Under the pieces are notes generated by a model that saw only the letters and a list, made by a program, of their open reading frames with translations, did no database searches and had not been told where the DNA came from. DNA of 64,000 nucleotides from PMG-095 sp049324695 (GTDB lineage Bacteria; Myxococcota_A; Polyangia; Polyangiales; Polyangiaceae), in NCBI GenBank assembly GCA_049324695.1, contig JBMOMJ010000048.1, positions 434,001-498,000 of the forward strand. The letters are read 5' to 3'. The stretch's first letter is position 1. Each line of letters opens with the position of its first letter. Shown piece by piece: positions 25,374-36,400 of the stretch. Made by a program: the position numbers and the translations under genes.

Positions 25374-26642
25374 TCAACTGGGTGGTTGCAGGTAGCCGCT
25401 CGAGATGAAGTAGTCGACGTAGGTCTTCATCAAGTTCTGGTTTAGCTGCGGGGGAACGATGTTTCCCTGCGCGAGTACGCCGCGTGTGTACGTGGAGTCC
25501 ACGATGGGCTCACGCGAGAACCAATCGCTGAGCTTGACACCCTGCGTGGCATTCTCGAGAAAGAGCTTCATCGGCATGAGCGCAGCCTCTTGAGCCGAAC
25601 CCAGCATGGACTTTTCCCATTCGTCGTAGCCAACCTCTTCGACCTCGTAGCCGTAACCTTTGACCCATTCGAAGAGTTGCCGAGTCGAATAGCGATCGCC
25701 GTTGGAAAGGTGGAACGTATCGCCCATGGAGGCAGGTCTCCGCGAAAGATAGAGGAGCGCGTCCACCAGGTAGTCCACGGGCGTCATCGTGACGACGCCG
25801 AGATACGTGCACTTTCCGAGCGCTGTACACGCTTGGATCAAACGCGGAATGAAGTCGGACGAGTTCCACACCCCGCTCTGGGTGTGCCCCACGACCCATC
25901 CCACTCGGTAGATGCCGACGGGCAACCCTTGAGCTTTTGCATTGCGCACCATGCGTTCGGCAACCCACTTGGTCTCGTTGTAGCCGGTCGAGAGACCTTG
26001 GGAGTGCATGGGCACGTCGGATTCGTAGATGGTTCGACCTGCGTTATGGATGGAATCGAACGGCGCATACGAAGACAGGTAGTGAAGCGGTTTCACTCGC
26101 CCTGTCGTCGCGAGCCGCAAAATCTCGCGCGTACCGTTCACGTTCGTGGGCTTGAGCGCCTTGTATTTCTGCGCGAGGTTCACGGTGGCCGCGATGTGAT
26201 AGATCACATCGATTTCCTGGCTCAACGCGCGAAATTCGTCTTCCGCAATGCCGATTCCAGGCTTCGACAGATCGCCCAGCACGACGCGGATGCGACCGGC
26301 ATACTCCTCCTCCCAAATCCCATACTTTTGGAGGTTATCGCGGATACGCTTGAGACCGGCGTCCGGGTTCGCCGCTCTCACCAAGCAGTAGAGCTGAGCG
26401 TCGGTTCGGCGAACGAGCTCGCGCAACACGAACGCGCCAACGAAGCCTGTCATACCGGTCAGGAACACTGCGCGAGGATTCTCGACGGCGCTCACATCGA
26501 CACTGCGACCGTTCAGATTGATTTCGATGGCTGCTTCGGATTCGAAATCGATCGCTTCGGCGGCGATCTTTTCACGGAGTAGCTTCTCGAGCAGCGCACG
26601 CTTCTTCTCGGCGCTGAGTTCTTCCAATTGCTGTCCAGCCAT
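25374..26642 (-). CDS. Free-standing thioester reductase (chain-release) protein
   Basis: The protein has 422 residues. The N-terminal 40 residues (LSAEKKRALLEKLLREK) are charged and helical, like a docking segment. The rest is a Rossmann thioester reductase domain: NADPH loop FLTGMTGFVGAFVLREL near residue 60, LSSYAPFDSIHNA, and the YNETK catalytic Tyr/Lys pair near residue 215. Such domains release an acyl chain from the last carrier protein as an aldehyde, sometimes further reduced to an alcohol. It is the last of seven cotranscribed PKS genes, 14 bases after the final module, and no thioesterase domain is fused to that module. AAGGA precedes the ATG. Confidence 0.93.
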   Translation of the reverse strand: MAGQQLEELSAEKKRALLEKLLREKIAAEAIDFESEAAIEINLNGRSVDVSAVENPRAVFLTGMTGFVGAFVLRELVRRTDAQLYCLVRAANPDAGLKRIRDNLQKYGIWEEEYAGRIRVVLGDLSKPGIGIAEDEFRALSQEIDVIYHIAATVNLAQKYKALKPTNVNGTREILRLATTGRVKPLHYLSSYAPFDSIHNAGRTIYESDVPMHSQGLSTGYNETKWVAERMVRNAKAQGLPVGIYRVGWVVGHTQSGVWNSSDFIPRLIQACTALGKCTYLGVVTMTPVDYLVDALLYLSRRPASMGDTFHLSNGDRYSTRQLFEWVKGYGYEVEEVGYDEWEKSMLGSAQEAALMPMKLFLENATQGVKLSDWFSREPIVDSTYTRGVLAQGNIVPPQLNQNLMKTYVDYFISSGYLQPPS

Positions 26643-26656
26643 CGTCGTTTTTTCCT

Positions 26657-29600
26657 TCAGCCGTCCGCGGCCTGTTCTTCGCTGAGAGTCATGCTCTTGA
26701 GCAGCGCGTCCACAGTCTGGTCGTCCAACTCCGTAAGCTTCGCGAGCAGCTCTTCAGCGGATTCGCGACCGGTAACGCCCGTAGCTTGCGCCAACCCGGA
26801 GTGCTGCTTCGCAAGCTCCCCCAACAGGTAGTCAGCGAAGTCCACAATGCTATCGCCGCGGAAGAGCGCCACCACGGGGATGTTCACCTCCACGTCTCGC
26901 TCAATCCGTTCACGAAACTCGAGCGCCATCAACGAGTCGAAGCCCATCTCGGTGAGCGGCATCTGTCGATCCACGCGCGCCGCGTCGGCCTTCGCGATGC
27001 CGGCCACGAGGTTCGCCAGATAGTTTGCGAGCAGTGGGTGCCGCTCGGCCGCATCCGCTTCGAGCAGAGCGCCCAAAATCGCGCTGCGTTCCTTGGGCGC
27101 GCTGAGCGCCGCGGTCGCCGCAGCCAGGTTGCGCAGAAGCGATCCCTTTTTCAAGGATTGGAGTGCACCGTTGAGCAAACGCTCCCAATCCACCGCGATG
27201 ACTCCAACCTCGGCGCTGGTGTGCTGAGACTTACCGCTGGCCGCAGCCTCGAATTGCTCGACCAAGAAGGCTTGGAACAATCGCAAGGCTTGAGCCGGCA
27301 GAAGGGCACCAATGCCGTGCGCGGAGCGCTGTGCGGTGGCTCGTTCGGAAAGCCGCGCTGCCATGCCAATCTCGGCCCACGGACCCCAGTGAATGCTCAA
27401 ACCCGGCAGGCCGCGTGCGCGCCGGTAGTGCGCGAGGCTGTCCATGAACGCGTTCGCAGCAGCGTAGTTGGCTTGACCCGCAGTTCCCAAGAGCGATGCG
27501 ATGGACGAAAAGCAGACGAAGTACTTGAGATCTCGATCCTTCATCAGTTGGTGTAGGTTCCACGAACCCAGCACCTTGGCGTCCATGACCTGCTGGAAAC
27601 GCTCGAAGGTCTGCTGCAACAAGGTACCGTCGGCGAGCGCACCAGCAGCGTGGATGATTCCAGCTAGCGGAGGCATGCGAGCCTCCACCGCCGCGAGCAA
27701 CGCCGAAACATCGTCGGCGCGCGCAACATCGGCCTGAAACAGCGAAACGTTGGCGCCCGAACTTTCGAGCTCCACAATGACTTTGGCGGCGGCTTCAGTC
27801 GGCGCCGCACTCCGGCTCACGAGAGCAACGTGACGCGCGCCTCGTTCGACCAGCGTACGCGCAACCGCGAGGCCGAGGCCACCGAGACCACCAGTAACGA
27901 GATGAGTGCCCTCCGGATCCAACGAGAGCCGGTCCGCGGCCGCTGCTTGCTGACGAGATGCATCCGAAGCAACCAAGCGCGCCGTGAAGCGCTCGCCGGC
28001 GCGATAGGCGATGTTGTCTTCGCCGTCCGGCTTGCGAATCTCACGAAGCAGCGCCTCCGGATCGCCCGATGTGGCAGCCACATCGAGATCGACGAGCCCA
28101 CCCCAAAGCTCCGGGTGTTCTTGTGCAATCGAGCGCCCCAAGCCCCACACTGGCGCGTACCAGGGAGACGAGAGTTCCTCGCTGGTTGCTCCATCCGTCT
28201 GCGCTTCCAGCGCACGAACGGCTTGCGTACCGCGCGTCACGAGCCAGATAGGGCACTTCTCCGCGACGAGCCCGCGCTGTTGACCTTCCACCAGCGCCTG
28301 AACCAGGTGCAGAGTTCCCCCGCAGGCAACAGCCTGAGCGCCGCGCAACGCTGCTTCGTCGAACGCCTGCGGGAGCTGCGAAGTCCAGAGTTCGACGACT
28401 CCGCAGCACGGCGAACCACTGCGCTGCGAAAGCTCCGAAAGCAGCTGAACGAACTGCTCGGAGCGCCGGGGATTAATCACGGAGCTTCCGTCCTCGCGCT
28501 GTTCCGCGGCTTTACCCGCATAGACAGCGAAGCACGCATCCGAACCTTCCGCGGCCCTCAGTCGTTCGACGAGCCCTGTGCCGACGCCCGCCTCGTCACA
28601 CAGAATCAGCCAATAACCTTCGCGCGGACGCGGCTCGCCGTCATGTGCCGCTTGTCGTTCCCAACGAACCTCGTAGAGCAGCCTGCTTTCGTCTTTGCGC
28701 TGCGCCTGCATCAGGAACTGAATGGCTTCGCGGCTCGTCCGCTTGACCAAAAATCCCTCAATCTCCGCCGCAAGATCGCCTGCGGCGTCGTAGATGCGAA
28801 AGTCGGCCGTGAGCGTATCGAGATTTCCGCTTTGGGGCGTTCGCATGCGAACGTGGCTCCACGCTTCGGAGCCCAACGGCTTCAAGAGCCGAATGCAGTC
28901 AATTCCGACGGGCAAATAAACCGCCGGTTCGTCTTTGCGCAGCGCGAGCAGGAGCGCGCTCTGAACGTGCAGACATGCATCCAACAACGCCGGATGCGCC
29001 TGAAAGCTTGCGGCATCCGATTCGATCTCAATCGGGAGCTGAACCCAACCCAGGGCTTCGTTGTCACCACCACAGAACGCTTCCTGAAGCCCGAAGAAGC
29101 GAGGACCGAATTCGAGCCCGAACTCCCGAACCTCTTCATAGTAGCCGTCCACCGGCAGGATTTTCTGGCAACGACTACGCGCAGCCTCGAGCGTCGCCTC
29201 GGAAGCGGTAGAAATGGAATCGCGAACGACTCGACCCGAAGCGTGCTCGATCCATCCGGCTCCTCCAGCTCGGGACTTCGCAGGAAGGCTGCTAGCGATC
29301 CTAAAGGTGGCCTCAGCTTCAGTCGACGGTGTCAGCACCAGTTGAAGGCTCGGGACCACGCCATCCGCGATGGCTAGTGGCTGCTGAATCGAAACGTCTT
29401 TCAGAACGAGCGCTGCTCCGCTCCTCTGCGTTGAAACCGCTGCGGCGAACGCACATTCGAGATAACCCGTCGCGGGCAGGATGACTTGGCCGAAAACTCG
29501 ATGGTCCTCCAGAAATTGCAGCGAGCCGCGGGACAGATCCAACTGCGACTCGAAGACGCTTTCCTTGAGAGCGAGCGGCAACCGGCTTCCGAGCAGCGGG

Positions 29601-32600
29601 TGATCGCCAGCACGCGCAGGCGCCGCAGCGGCTCCATTCAAGCGAGCGCGGGCTGAAGGCGCAGTCCATCCGTCTACGCTCGGATTCGGCTCGGGATCCG
29701 CGAGCATCCGCAGAACGACGGGAAGATCCGAAATGTCCGTGGGTTCCGGCCTGCAAATGTACGACGGTGTCACTTGAGGCCCAAATTTCTTCTTGAACTC
29801 GTAGTTGCTGTCCGAGTTGAGAATGCCTTGCTCGTAGAACGCGCGCAGCAAAGCTTCGACCTCCGCATTTTGGTTCTCGTGCGCGCTCAATTGAGTGCCG
29901 AACGTAGAACCGATGCTGAAGTAGTTGATGCCTTCCGCGCGCAATTGCTCGATGATCTCCGTAATGCCGTACTCGAGGCAGCCGGATTTGATGTCGCGGC
30001 GATAAAACTCGAGATCCATCAAGTAGCCGCGATTGCGCCCGCAGGGTGACAACAGGATCACGCTCTCGAGCCGGTCCTGGTGATACGTCAAGTAAATGCG
30101 GTAGCGCGCGTCGAGCCTGCCCTCCGCGATTTCTCGCTTGAGCATGCTGACGAACGGCGCGCGTTTGCCCTTTCGCTCGACCCAGTCGTCGATGAGCGAA
30201 ACGATTTCACGATCGAGGGCCGCATCGGACCCCGCGTGGTACCGCGTGAGCCTCGTGTTTCCGAGATTACTGTATGAATTGACCTTCGAGCGCAAACGCT
30301 TACGTTCACCGCCCTCCAGCGTGAAGGTTTGAAGGCTCGACAAGGCTTGCCACACGCCGATTGGCGTCGTCGACCAGCCGAGGCGCGCGAGCGGAGCGAC
30401 CCAGCGCGACGGAGCCAGCATGGTCAATGTCCACTCGTTCGTCTTCGCAATCTCACTCACGGCTTTGAGAGAGGACTCGAAGCTTTCATCGGGACCCACG
30501 TAGTCGAGCAACACGAGCGACTGCTCCTTCCGCGCCACGAAGAAGAAGCTCTTCATTGCGGCCGGGAAGAACAGCGCCGGCGCCGTCATGCGGCGGTTGA
30601 TCGCCTGCGCGCCGTCCTCACCCCAGGCGCCGAGTAAATAGTCGATCAAGGAGCACAGCTCCGGATCTTGGCGCGCCTCGCTCTCGAGAATGAAGAACGG
30701 GTCCGTAACGGGCCGTGTCAACTCGACCCAGTAGCGTTGCCGCTGGAAAGCGTACGTGGGCAACGTTACGACGCGCCGAGAGTAGTCTCGATCGAAACCG
30801 CGAAAGTCCATTGCCGCGCCCGCCAGGTACAACGACGCTAGGCTTTCTAGCGTGGTCTGCCAGCCGCCCTCTCCGTCGAGAGACGCAAGCCAGCTGGCTC
30901 CACCGTCGCGAGGGACGCAGCGCTTGCCGAGGCCACACAGCACGGGCTTCGGCCCGAGCTCGACGAACAAGCGAAAGCCTTGCTCGTAGAGGCCACTGAT
31001 GCCCGCCGCAAACCGCACGGGCTCGCGCACGTGGCGGCGCCAATACGCGGCGTTCGTCACTTCCTCGCCGCTCAGCTTGCCTGTGAGATTCGAGACGAGC
31101 TTGAGCTGGGGTCGATTGAAAGTAAGCGTGCTGATGGTGCGTTCGAACTCCGCGAGCATCGGCTCCATCAGCGGCGAATGAAAGGCGTGCGATACGTTCA
31201 GCTCGCGCGTCTCGATGCCCTTGGCTCGCAATCTTTCGAGCACATGAGCGAGTGCTTCGCGACGCCCAGACAAGACGATGCTATCCGGACCGTTCACGGC
31301 GGCGATCGATACGTCCGCCGCATAGGGCTCGATGTACGGCCGCACGCGCGCTTCGTCAGCCAGTACGGCAACCATTTGCCCTTCACGCGGAAGTGCACCC
31401 ATCAGTCGGGCGCGTGAAACGATCAGCTTCAATCCGTCTTCGAGACTGAAAACGCCGGCTACGCAGGCAGCGGTAACCTCGCCCACGCTATGGCCGATGA
31501 GCGCTGCTGGCTCGACGCCCCACGATCGCCACAAGCAAGCGAGAGCATACTCGAGTGCGAAAAGCGCCGGTTGCTGGTACGTCGTATCGTCCAGCAGCTC
31601 CTTCTTTTCGAACATCACGCTCAGCAGGCTCTCGGTGAGCAGACCGCGACATAGCTCGTCGCAGCGGTCCAATGCGTCGCGGAAAGTCGGCTGGGTGCGA
31701 TAGAGCTCTTGGCCCATCCCGACGTATTGCGACCCTTGGCCGGTAAACAAAAATACGACCTTCGGCCGCACACGCGACGCCAGCACGCTCGAGCGAGGCA
31801 AATCATCCCCACCGTTCGCGAACGCTGCCAGCTTGCGCTTGAGTTGCTTGGTAGAGCCGACGATTGCGGCTACGCGGTGGTTGAAGTGCGCACGGCCGGC
31901 GTTTGCCGTGAAGCAGATGTCCGTGATGCTTCGCGCGTTGAAGTAATCGAGCGCTTGCGCGTAGCGAGCAGCAAGCTCTTTCAAAGCCGCTTCACTCTTG
32001 GCCGATAGCGTGAAGAGGTGCAGCGGTCGCTCTGGAGCCTCCGCTGGCGCGCTCTCCGTCGCGGGCGCGGCGTAGTCGCTCAGGATCACGTGGGAGTTCG
32101 TTCCGCTCAATCCGAAGGAGCTGACCGCGGCGGTCCGCGAACCTTTCGACTTGCTCCAAGGGCGACACTCGGTGGGGATGACGAACGGCCCTTCCGAGAT
32201 GGGAATGTGGGGGTTCGGCTTCTCGAAATTGAGATGTGGTGGGATGACGCCGTATTGCAGAGACAGGACCACCTTCAACAAGCCAGCGATGCCAGCGGCG
32301 CCCTCCAAATGGCCGAAGTTGGTTTTTACGGAGCCCAAAACCAGGGGTTCATCGGAACGACCGGCAGCCTTACCGTAGACGGCGGCGAGTGAGCGCACCT
32401 CGATGGGATCGCCCAGCGACGTGCCCGTTCCGTGCGCTTCGACGTATTCGACGTCTAGGGGATTCACGTTACCGCGATCCAGGGCGGTGCGAATCACGTC
32501 TTGTTGTGCCATCCCGTTGGGAACGGTGAACGCGCTCGAATGCCCATCGTGATTGACAGCGCTCGAGCGAATCACGGCGTGGATGCGATCGTTCGCGGCA

Positions 32601-33463
32601 AGCGCGTCCGAAAGTCGCTTCAGGACGATGATGCCGCAGCCTTCACCGCGACAGAATCCGTCAGCGCGCGCATCGAACGTCTTGGCATGCCCGTCGGGCG
32701 CGAGAGCGCGAGCCTTGGAAAGGAAAATCGGCGCAAACGGCGCCAAAATCAGCTGTACCCCGCCCGCGATCGCTGCATCGCATTCGCGCTCGCGCAGGCT
32801 CTGGCAAGCCAAATGGATGGCAACCAGCGCGGATGAGCAGGCCGTATCTATTGGCAAGCACGGCCCCTGCAGGCCGAGGATATGGGAGATGCGCCCCGCC
32901 GCGTAGCAGTAAGCGTTGCCGATGCCGGAGTAGACGCTGACGTCCTTCGCATCGAGGTCGCGGACTTGGAGCTTTGCATAGTCATCGGTGCCGATACCGA
33001 CGAAGACCCCTGTCTTGCTTCCGTTGAACGATTGCGGATCGCGACCAGAGTCCTCGAGCGCTTCCCACACGACCTCGAGCAGAAGCCGGTGTTGCGGATC
33101 GAGGCTCAGCGCTTCGCGCGGCGAGATGTTGAAGAACTCGGGATCGAACCCGTCCACTCGATCTAGGAAGCCGCCCTTGCGGCAGTACATCTTCCCAGGC
33201 ACGTTCGGATCGGGGTCGTAGTAGCCGTCGACGTCCCAGCGATCGCTCGGTACTTCGCTGATGGCATCGACGCCGTTGCGCAGCAGCTTCCAGTACGATG
33301 CCGCGTCGCTCACTCCACCCGGAAAACGACATCCCAAGCCGACGATTGCGATTGGCTCGACTTTGGCGCGCTGACTGGCAGCCAGCTTTTCCTGCAGCTC
33401 GGAGCACAAAAGAATGAGGCGCGCGCGCGAGTACTCTGCGATTTTCTGCGTGAAGTTGCTCAT
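26657..33463 (-). CDS. Type I PKS module: KS-AT-(DUF2156)-DH-KR-ACP
   Basis: The protein has 2268 residues. A docking helix (1-35) precedes KS (36-460; Cys209, His344, His385) and AT (568-880; Ser659 in GHSVGE, HAFH at 759-762, so malonyl-CoA is expected). Residues about 920-1250 are not a standard PKS domain: they match the two-lobed DUF2156 / lysyl-phosphatidylglycerol synthase C-terminal fold (see findings). DH follows (1287-1575; His1321 in HRVFGQVILP, Asp1495), then KR (1610-2030; GGLGGLG, Ser1987, Tyr2000) and ACP (Ser2177). All standard catalytic residues are present. Its ATG overlaps the previous stop. It would make the last extension before release. Confidence 0.95.
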   Translation of the reverse strand: MSNFTQKIAEYSRARLILLCSELQEKLAASQRAKVEPIAIVGLGCRFPGGVSDAASYWKLLRNGVDAISEVPSDRWDVDGYYDPDPNVPGKMYCRKGGFLDRVDGFDPEFFNISPREALSLDPQHRLLLEVVWEALEDSGRDPQSFNGSKTGVFVGIGTDDYAKLQVRDLDAKDVSVYSGIGNAYCYAAGRISHILGLQGPCLPIDTACSSALVAIHLACQSLRERECDAAIAGGVQLILAPFAPIFLSKARALAPDGHAKTFDARADGFCRGEGCGIIVLKRLSDALAANDRIHAVIRSSAVNHDGHSSAFTVPNGMAQQDVIRTALDRGNVNPLDVEYVEAHGTGTSLGDPIEVRSLAAVYGKAAGRSDEPLVLGSVKTNFGHLEGAAGIAGLLKVVLSLQYGVIPPHLNFEKPNPHIPISEGPFVIPTECRPWSKSKGSRTAAVSSFGLSGTNSHVILSDYAAPATESAPAEAPERPLHLFTLSAKSEAALKELAARYAQALDYFNARSITDICFTANAGRAHFNHRVAAIVGSTKQLKRKLAAFANGGDDLPRSSVLASRVRPKVVFLFTGQGSQYVGMGQELYRTQPTFRDALDRCDELCRGLLTESLLSVMFEKKELLDDTTYQQPALFALEYALACLWRSWGVEPAALIGHSVGEVTAACVAGVFSLEDGLKLIVSRARLMGALPREGQMVAVLADEARVRPYIEPYAADVSIAAVNGPDSIVLSGRREALAHVLERLRAKGIETRELNVSHAFHSPLMEPMLAEFERTISTLTFNRPQLKLVSNLTGKLSGEEVTNAAYWRRHVREPVRFAAGISGLYEQGFRLFVELGPKPVLCGLGKRCVPRDGGASWLASLDGEGGWQTTLESLASLYLAGAAMDFRGFDRDYSRRVVTLPTYAFQRQRYWVELTRPVTDPFFILESEARQDPELCSLIDYLLGAWGEDGAQAINRRMTAPALFFPAAMKSFFFVARKEQSLVLLDYVGPDESFESSLKAVSEIAKTNEWTLTMLAPSRWVAPLARLGWSTTPIGVWQALSSLQTFTLEGGERKRLRSKVNSYSNLGNTRLTRYHAGSDAALDREIVSLIDDWVERKGKRAPFVSMLKREIAEGRLDARYRIYLTYHQDRLESVILLSPCGRNRGYLMDLEFYRRDIKSGCLEYGITEIIEQLRAEGINYFSIGSTFGTQLSAHENQNAEVEALLRAFYEQGILNSDSNYEFKKKFGPQVTPSYICRPEPTDISDLPVVLRMLADPEPNPSVDGWTAPSARARLNGAAAAPARAGDHPLLGSRLPLALKESVFESQLDLSRGSLQFLEDHRVFGQVILPATGYLECAFAAAVSTQRSGAALVLKDVSIQQPLAIADGVVPSLQLVLTPSTEAEATFRIASSLPAKSRAGGAGWIEHASGRVVRDSISTASEATLEAARSRCQKILPVDGYYEEVREFGLEFGPRFFGLQEAFCGGDNEALGWVQLPIEIESDAASFQAHPALLDACLHVQSALLLALRKDEPAVYLPVGIDCIRLLKPLGSEAWSHVRMRTPQSGNLDTLTADFRIYDAAGDLAAEIEGFLVKRTSREAIQFLMQAQRKDESRLLYEVRWERQAAHDGEPRPREGYWLILCDEAGVGTGLVERLRAAEGSDACFAVYAGKAAEQREDGSSVINPRRSEQFVQLLSELSQRSGSPCCGVVELWTSQLPQAFDEAALRGAQAVACGGTLHLVQALVEGQQRGLVAEKCPIWLVTRGTQAVRALEAQTDGATSEELSSPWYAPVWGLGRSIAQEHPELWGGLVDLDVAATSGDPEALLREIRKPDGEDNIAYRAGERFTARLVASDASRQQAAAADRLSLDPEGTHLVTGGLGGLGLAVARTLVERGARHVALVSRSAAPTEAAAKVIVELESSGANVSLFQADVARADDVSALLAAVEARMPPLAGIIHAAGALADGTLLQQTFERFQQVMDAKVLGSWNLHQLMKDRDLKYFVCFSSIASLLGTAGQANYAAANAFMDSLAHYRRARGLPGLSIHWGPWAEIGMAARLSERATAQRSAHGIGALLPAQALRLFQAFLVEQFEAAASGKSQHTSAEVGVIAVDWERLLNGALQSLKKGSLLRNLAAATAALSAPKERSAILGALLEADAAERHPLLANYLANLVAGIAKADAARVDRQMPLTEMGFDSLMALEFRERIERDVEVNIPVVALFRGDSIVDFADYLLGELAKQHSGLAQATGVTGRESAEELLAKLTELDDQTVDALLKSMTLSEEQAADG

Positions 33464-36400
33464 AGGGATGCCTCGACGGCGAGCTCTCGGGCGAGCCTCG
33501 CTTCGACTTCGGCTTCAGAAAGCTGGTCGATTTCGTCGAGCAGATCGGTTTTGGCGGAGCCCTTCGCGACCGGTCCGCTCGACGAAACCGGCAACGCCAG
33601 AACTTGCGTGAGCAAGTACACCGATAGGCTCAAGATGGTGGGGTAGTCGAAGATTGCGGTAGCCGGGAAATCCTTACGGATGCTGGTTTGGATATGGTTC
33701 TTCAGCTCGAGAGCGAGCAGCGAATCCAACCCGAGCTCGAACAATCCTTGATCGGGCTCCGGCGCTTCCGCGGCGCTGTACCCCATCACCATCACCACCT
33801 GTTTCTGAATTGAGCCACACAGGATCTCGGTGCGATCCTCGGGTGCAGCTTCCTTGAGCGTCGCTACCAGATCTTCGTGCTCGATCGCCGGCATCGCGCC
33901 AACGAGCTCTGAAGCCCAAGGAGCGCTGAGCATCCCCGTATAGGAGCGGACCAAGAGCTCCCAATTGGTCTGCATCACGCCGATTTGAGGTATGCCCTGC
34001 GGCAGGACTAGCTCCAGCGCTTGCATCGCCTTCTCCGGTTCGATGCCCAGCAAGCCGCGGCGTTCGGCGAGTTGATGCATCATTCGACCCTCCAACGACG
34101 CGCCGCTGCCGATCTCTTTGATAGGGCCCCAGTTGATGCTGGTCGCGGGCAGAATCCGTCGAGCGCTCAGGTCATGCGCCAGTGTATCCATGAACGCGTT
34201 CGCGGCCGTGTACACCACTTGGCCCGCCGAGCCGAGCAGACCCGCAGCTGCCGAGAACGTGACGAAGAAGTCGAGCTCGGTTCCGCGCAGGTACTTGCTG
34301 AGCAACCACGAGCCGACCACCTTGGGAGGAAACACGTGGCCGATCGAAGACACATCGGTCATCGAGAGCGGCAAGATGACGGTTTGACCGTTCTCACCCG
34401 TCCACACCGCGGCGCAATGAAACACGCCACGAACGGGTGGCAGCCCGCTGTTCGCGTAGTTTTCGAAGAAGGTGCACACCTCCTCCTCGCTCGTGACGTC
34501 GACGGCGGGATGATGGACTTGCGCTCCGAGCTTCTCCAGTTCCTGAATGCGCCGAATCGGCTCTTGCAGCGCCGGATCGCGTGCAGATTTCTCCCACAGG
34601 CTGCGCTCCGGAAGCGAACGGCGGCCGAGCAAGATCAAGTGACGTGCGCCCTGCTGGACAAGCCAACGCGCCACCTCGAAACCGAAGCCCTTGAGACCAC
34701 CGGTGATCAGATAGGCAACGTCGCTCCGGATGGTGAGCGGCTCGCTTGGCGGACGCTGCTCGTGGACGACACGCACGACGTGGCGCTCTCCCGAGCGCAA
34801 GGCCATTTGGTCCTCACGGTCGCCGGCGAGCAAGCAATCGAGAAGGTCATGCGCGCTGGCCTCTGGACTCGCCTTTGGATCAAGATCGACGAGGCCGCCC
34901 CAAAGCTCGGGATGCTCGACGGCGCAGGTCTTTCCCACACCCCAGAGCGGCGCTTGCGACACGGAGAGCGGGGTCTCGCTATCGCCGCCCACGTCTTTCA
35001 CTCCGCGCGTCACCACCCAAAGCTTGGGCAGCTTCACGTCCTCGGTGGCAATCAGCGCCTGAATGATCAGCGTGAGGCCACCACACGTCATGTACTGGTC
35101 GGCCATCAGCGACTCGGGTGTCGTCAGCGCTTGTGGCTGCGCGTCGAGACCCCAGAGGCACACAATACCCAGCGTTCGCGGCCGCCCGGCTGCTTTCAAC
35201 TCGCGGTCGAGAAGCACACGCAACGCGGCCGCTTCGTTCGCTGCAAGGGCTCGCGACTGCTCGAGTGTCGCGGCGCGCGGGAACCCACTAGGAGCAATCA
35301 GGCGCCCCTCCGTAACGACGGAACACGTATGACCGGCTTCGATCAAACGCTGGGCCAGGCGTTCAGCAAACCCGCCGCAATCCGCGAGGACAAGCCAGTG
35401 ACCGGGCTCGCCGGCAGCCGGAACGGGTTGGCTTCGTTGCCAACGTTCCCAGTAGAGCCAGTCGCCAACGTCCTCTTGCGACGGCGCGGGTGCGGCGGCT
35501 TCCAGCTTGAGCCCACGCACAATCGCGACTTCTTCAGCAACCTCATCGCGAATAGACAGATCAACCAGAACCTGTTCCGAAGACTCGGGGCCACTCCGTA
35601 GTGCGGCGTGCACCCAAACACAAGACGAGGGCGCTCGCTTGGACTGGAAGCTCTTGAAGCCCCCTGGGATCAGCAATGGGCTCGAATCTCCCCCGCTGCT
35701 CGCGTCGCTGGCGAGCGCCGCGACCGCTACGGGAAAACACTGCTCGAGGAGTTCGACCGGCATCTTATCGCCAGTACCAGCGTCGCCGATGTCGACGCAC
35801 GCAAGCGCCTCACCAGGGCCACGCCAGATACTTGTGATCGAGCGGCGGCTGTCATCGAGGGTCCAGCCTCGCTCCGCGAGATCCGCGTAGAACCGGCTTC
35901 CGGCAATTTCCTCCGGCAGGCGACGGCGAATCCTGTCGAGATCACCGTCGGCTCCGAGTGATGGAAGCGGCGGCTCAATTTCGGCAGGGACAGGCGCCGA
36001 CGCAGGCTTTTCCCAGGTCGTCTGCTTTCGTTGATACTTCGACTCCGGCAGCGAGCGACACAGGTTCTTGAGCCGCTCGAGGTGCGGCAGGTTTTCCAAC
36101 ACTCGCTCCGCGGGCGGACCGAAATCGAGTAGGCACGCGAGCTCATCGACGCCGCTCGCGAAGATTTTACCCGCTAGATCGACGCACGACTCAGGGTTCC
36201 CGATGAAGGCACGATCGAATACGAAGCGGTCGTAGAGAAAGTTGAGGAACGTGTCGATGTCCTTCTCCGACATGGAGCGCACGTCGATGCGGTGCCCACG
36301 GTCCGCCGCCAGCCCCTGCGCCAGGCTGATGTTCTGCTTGAGAAACTGGCAGTACGGAGCCCTCGCCTCCTCGCGAATCGCGTCGCGATCTTCGCCTACG

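Noticed and set aside
27830..29377. Long open frame on the plus strand (515 codons) across the final PKS gene
   Set aside because: It is antisense to strongly supported DH and KR sequence, has no domain content, and reflects the GC-rich third codon positions of the real gene.
34021..35601. Long plus-strand open frame (526 codons) over the LLM-KR-ACP gene
   Set aside because: Antisense shadow; the minus strand carries a continuous set of PKS domains here.
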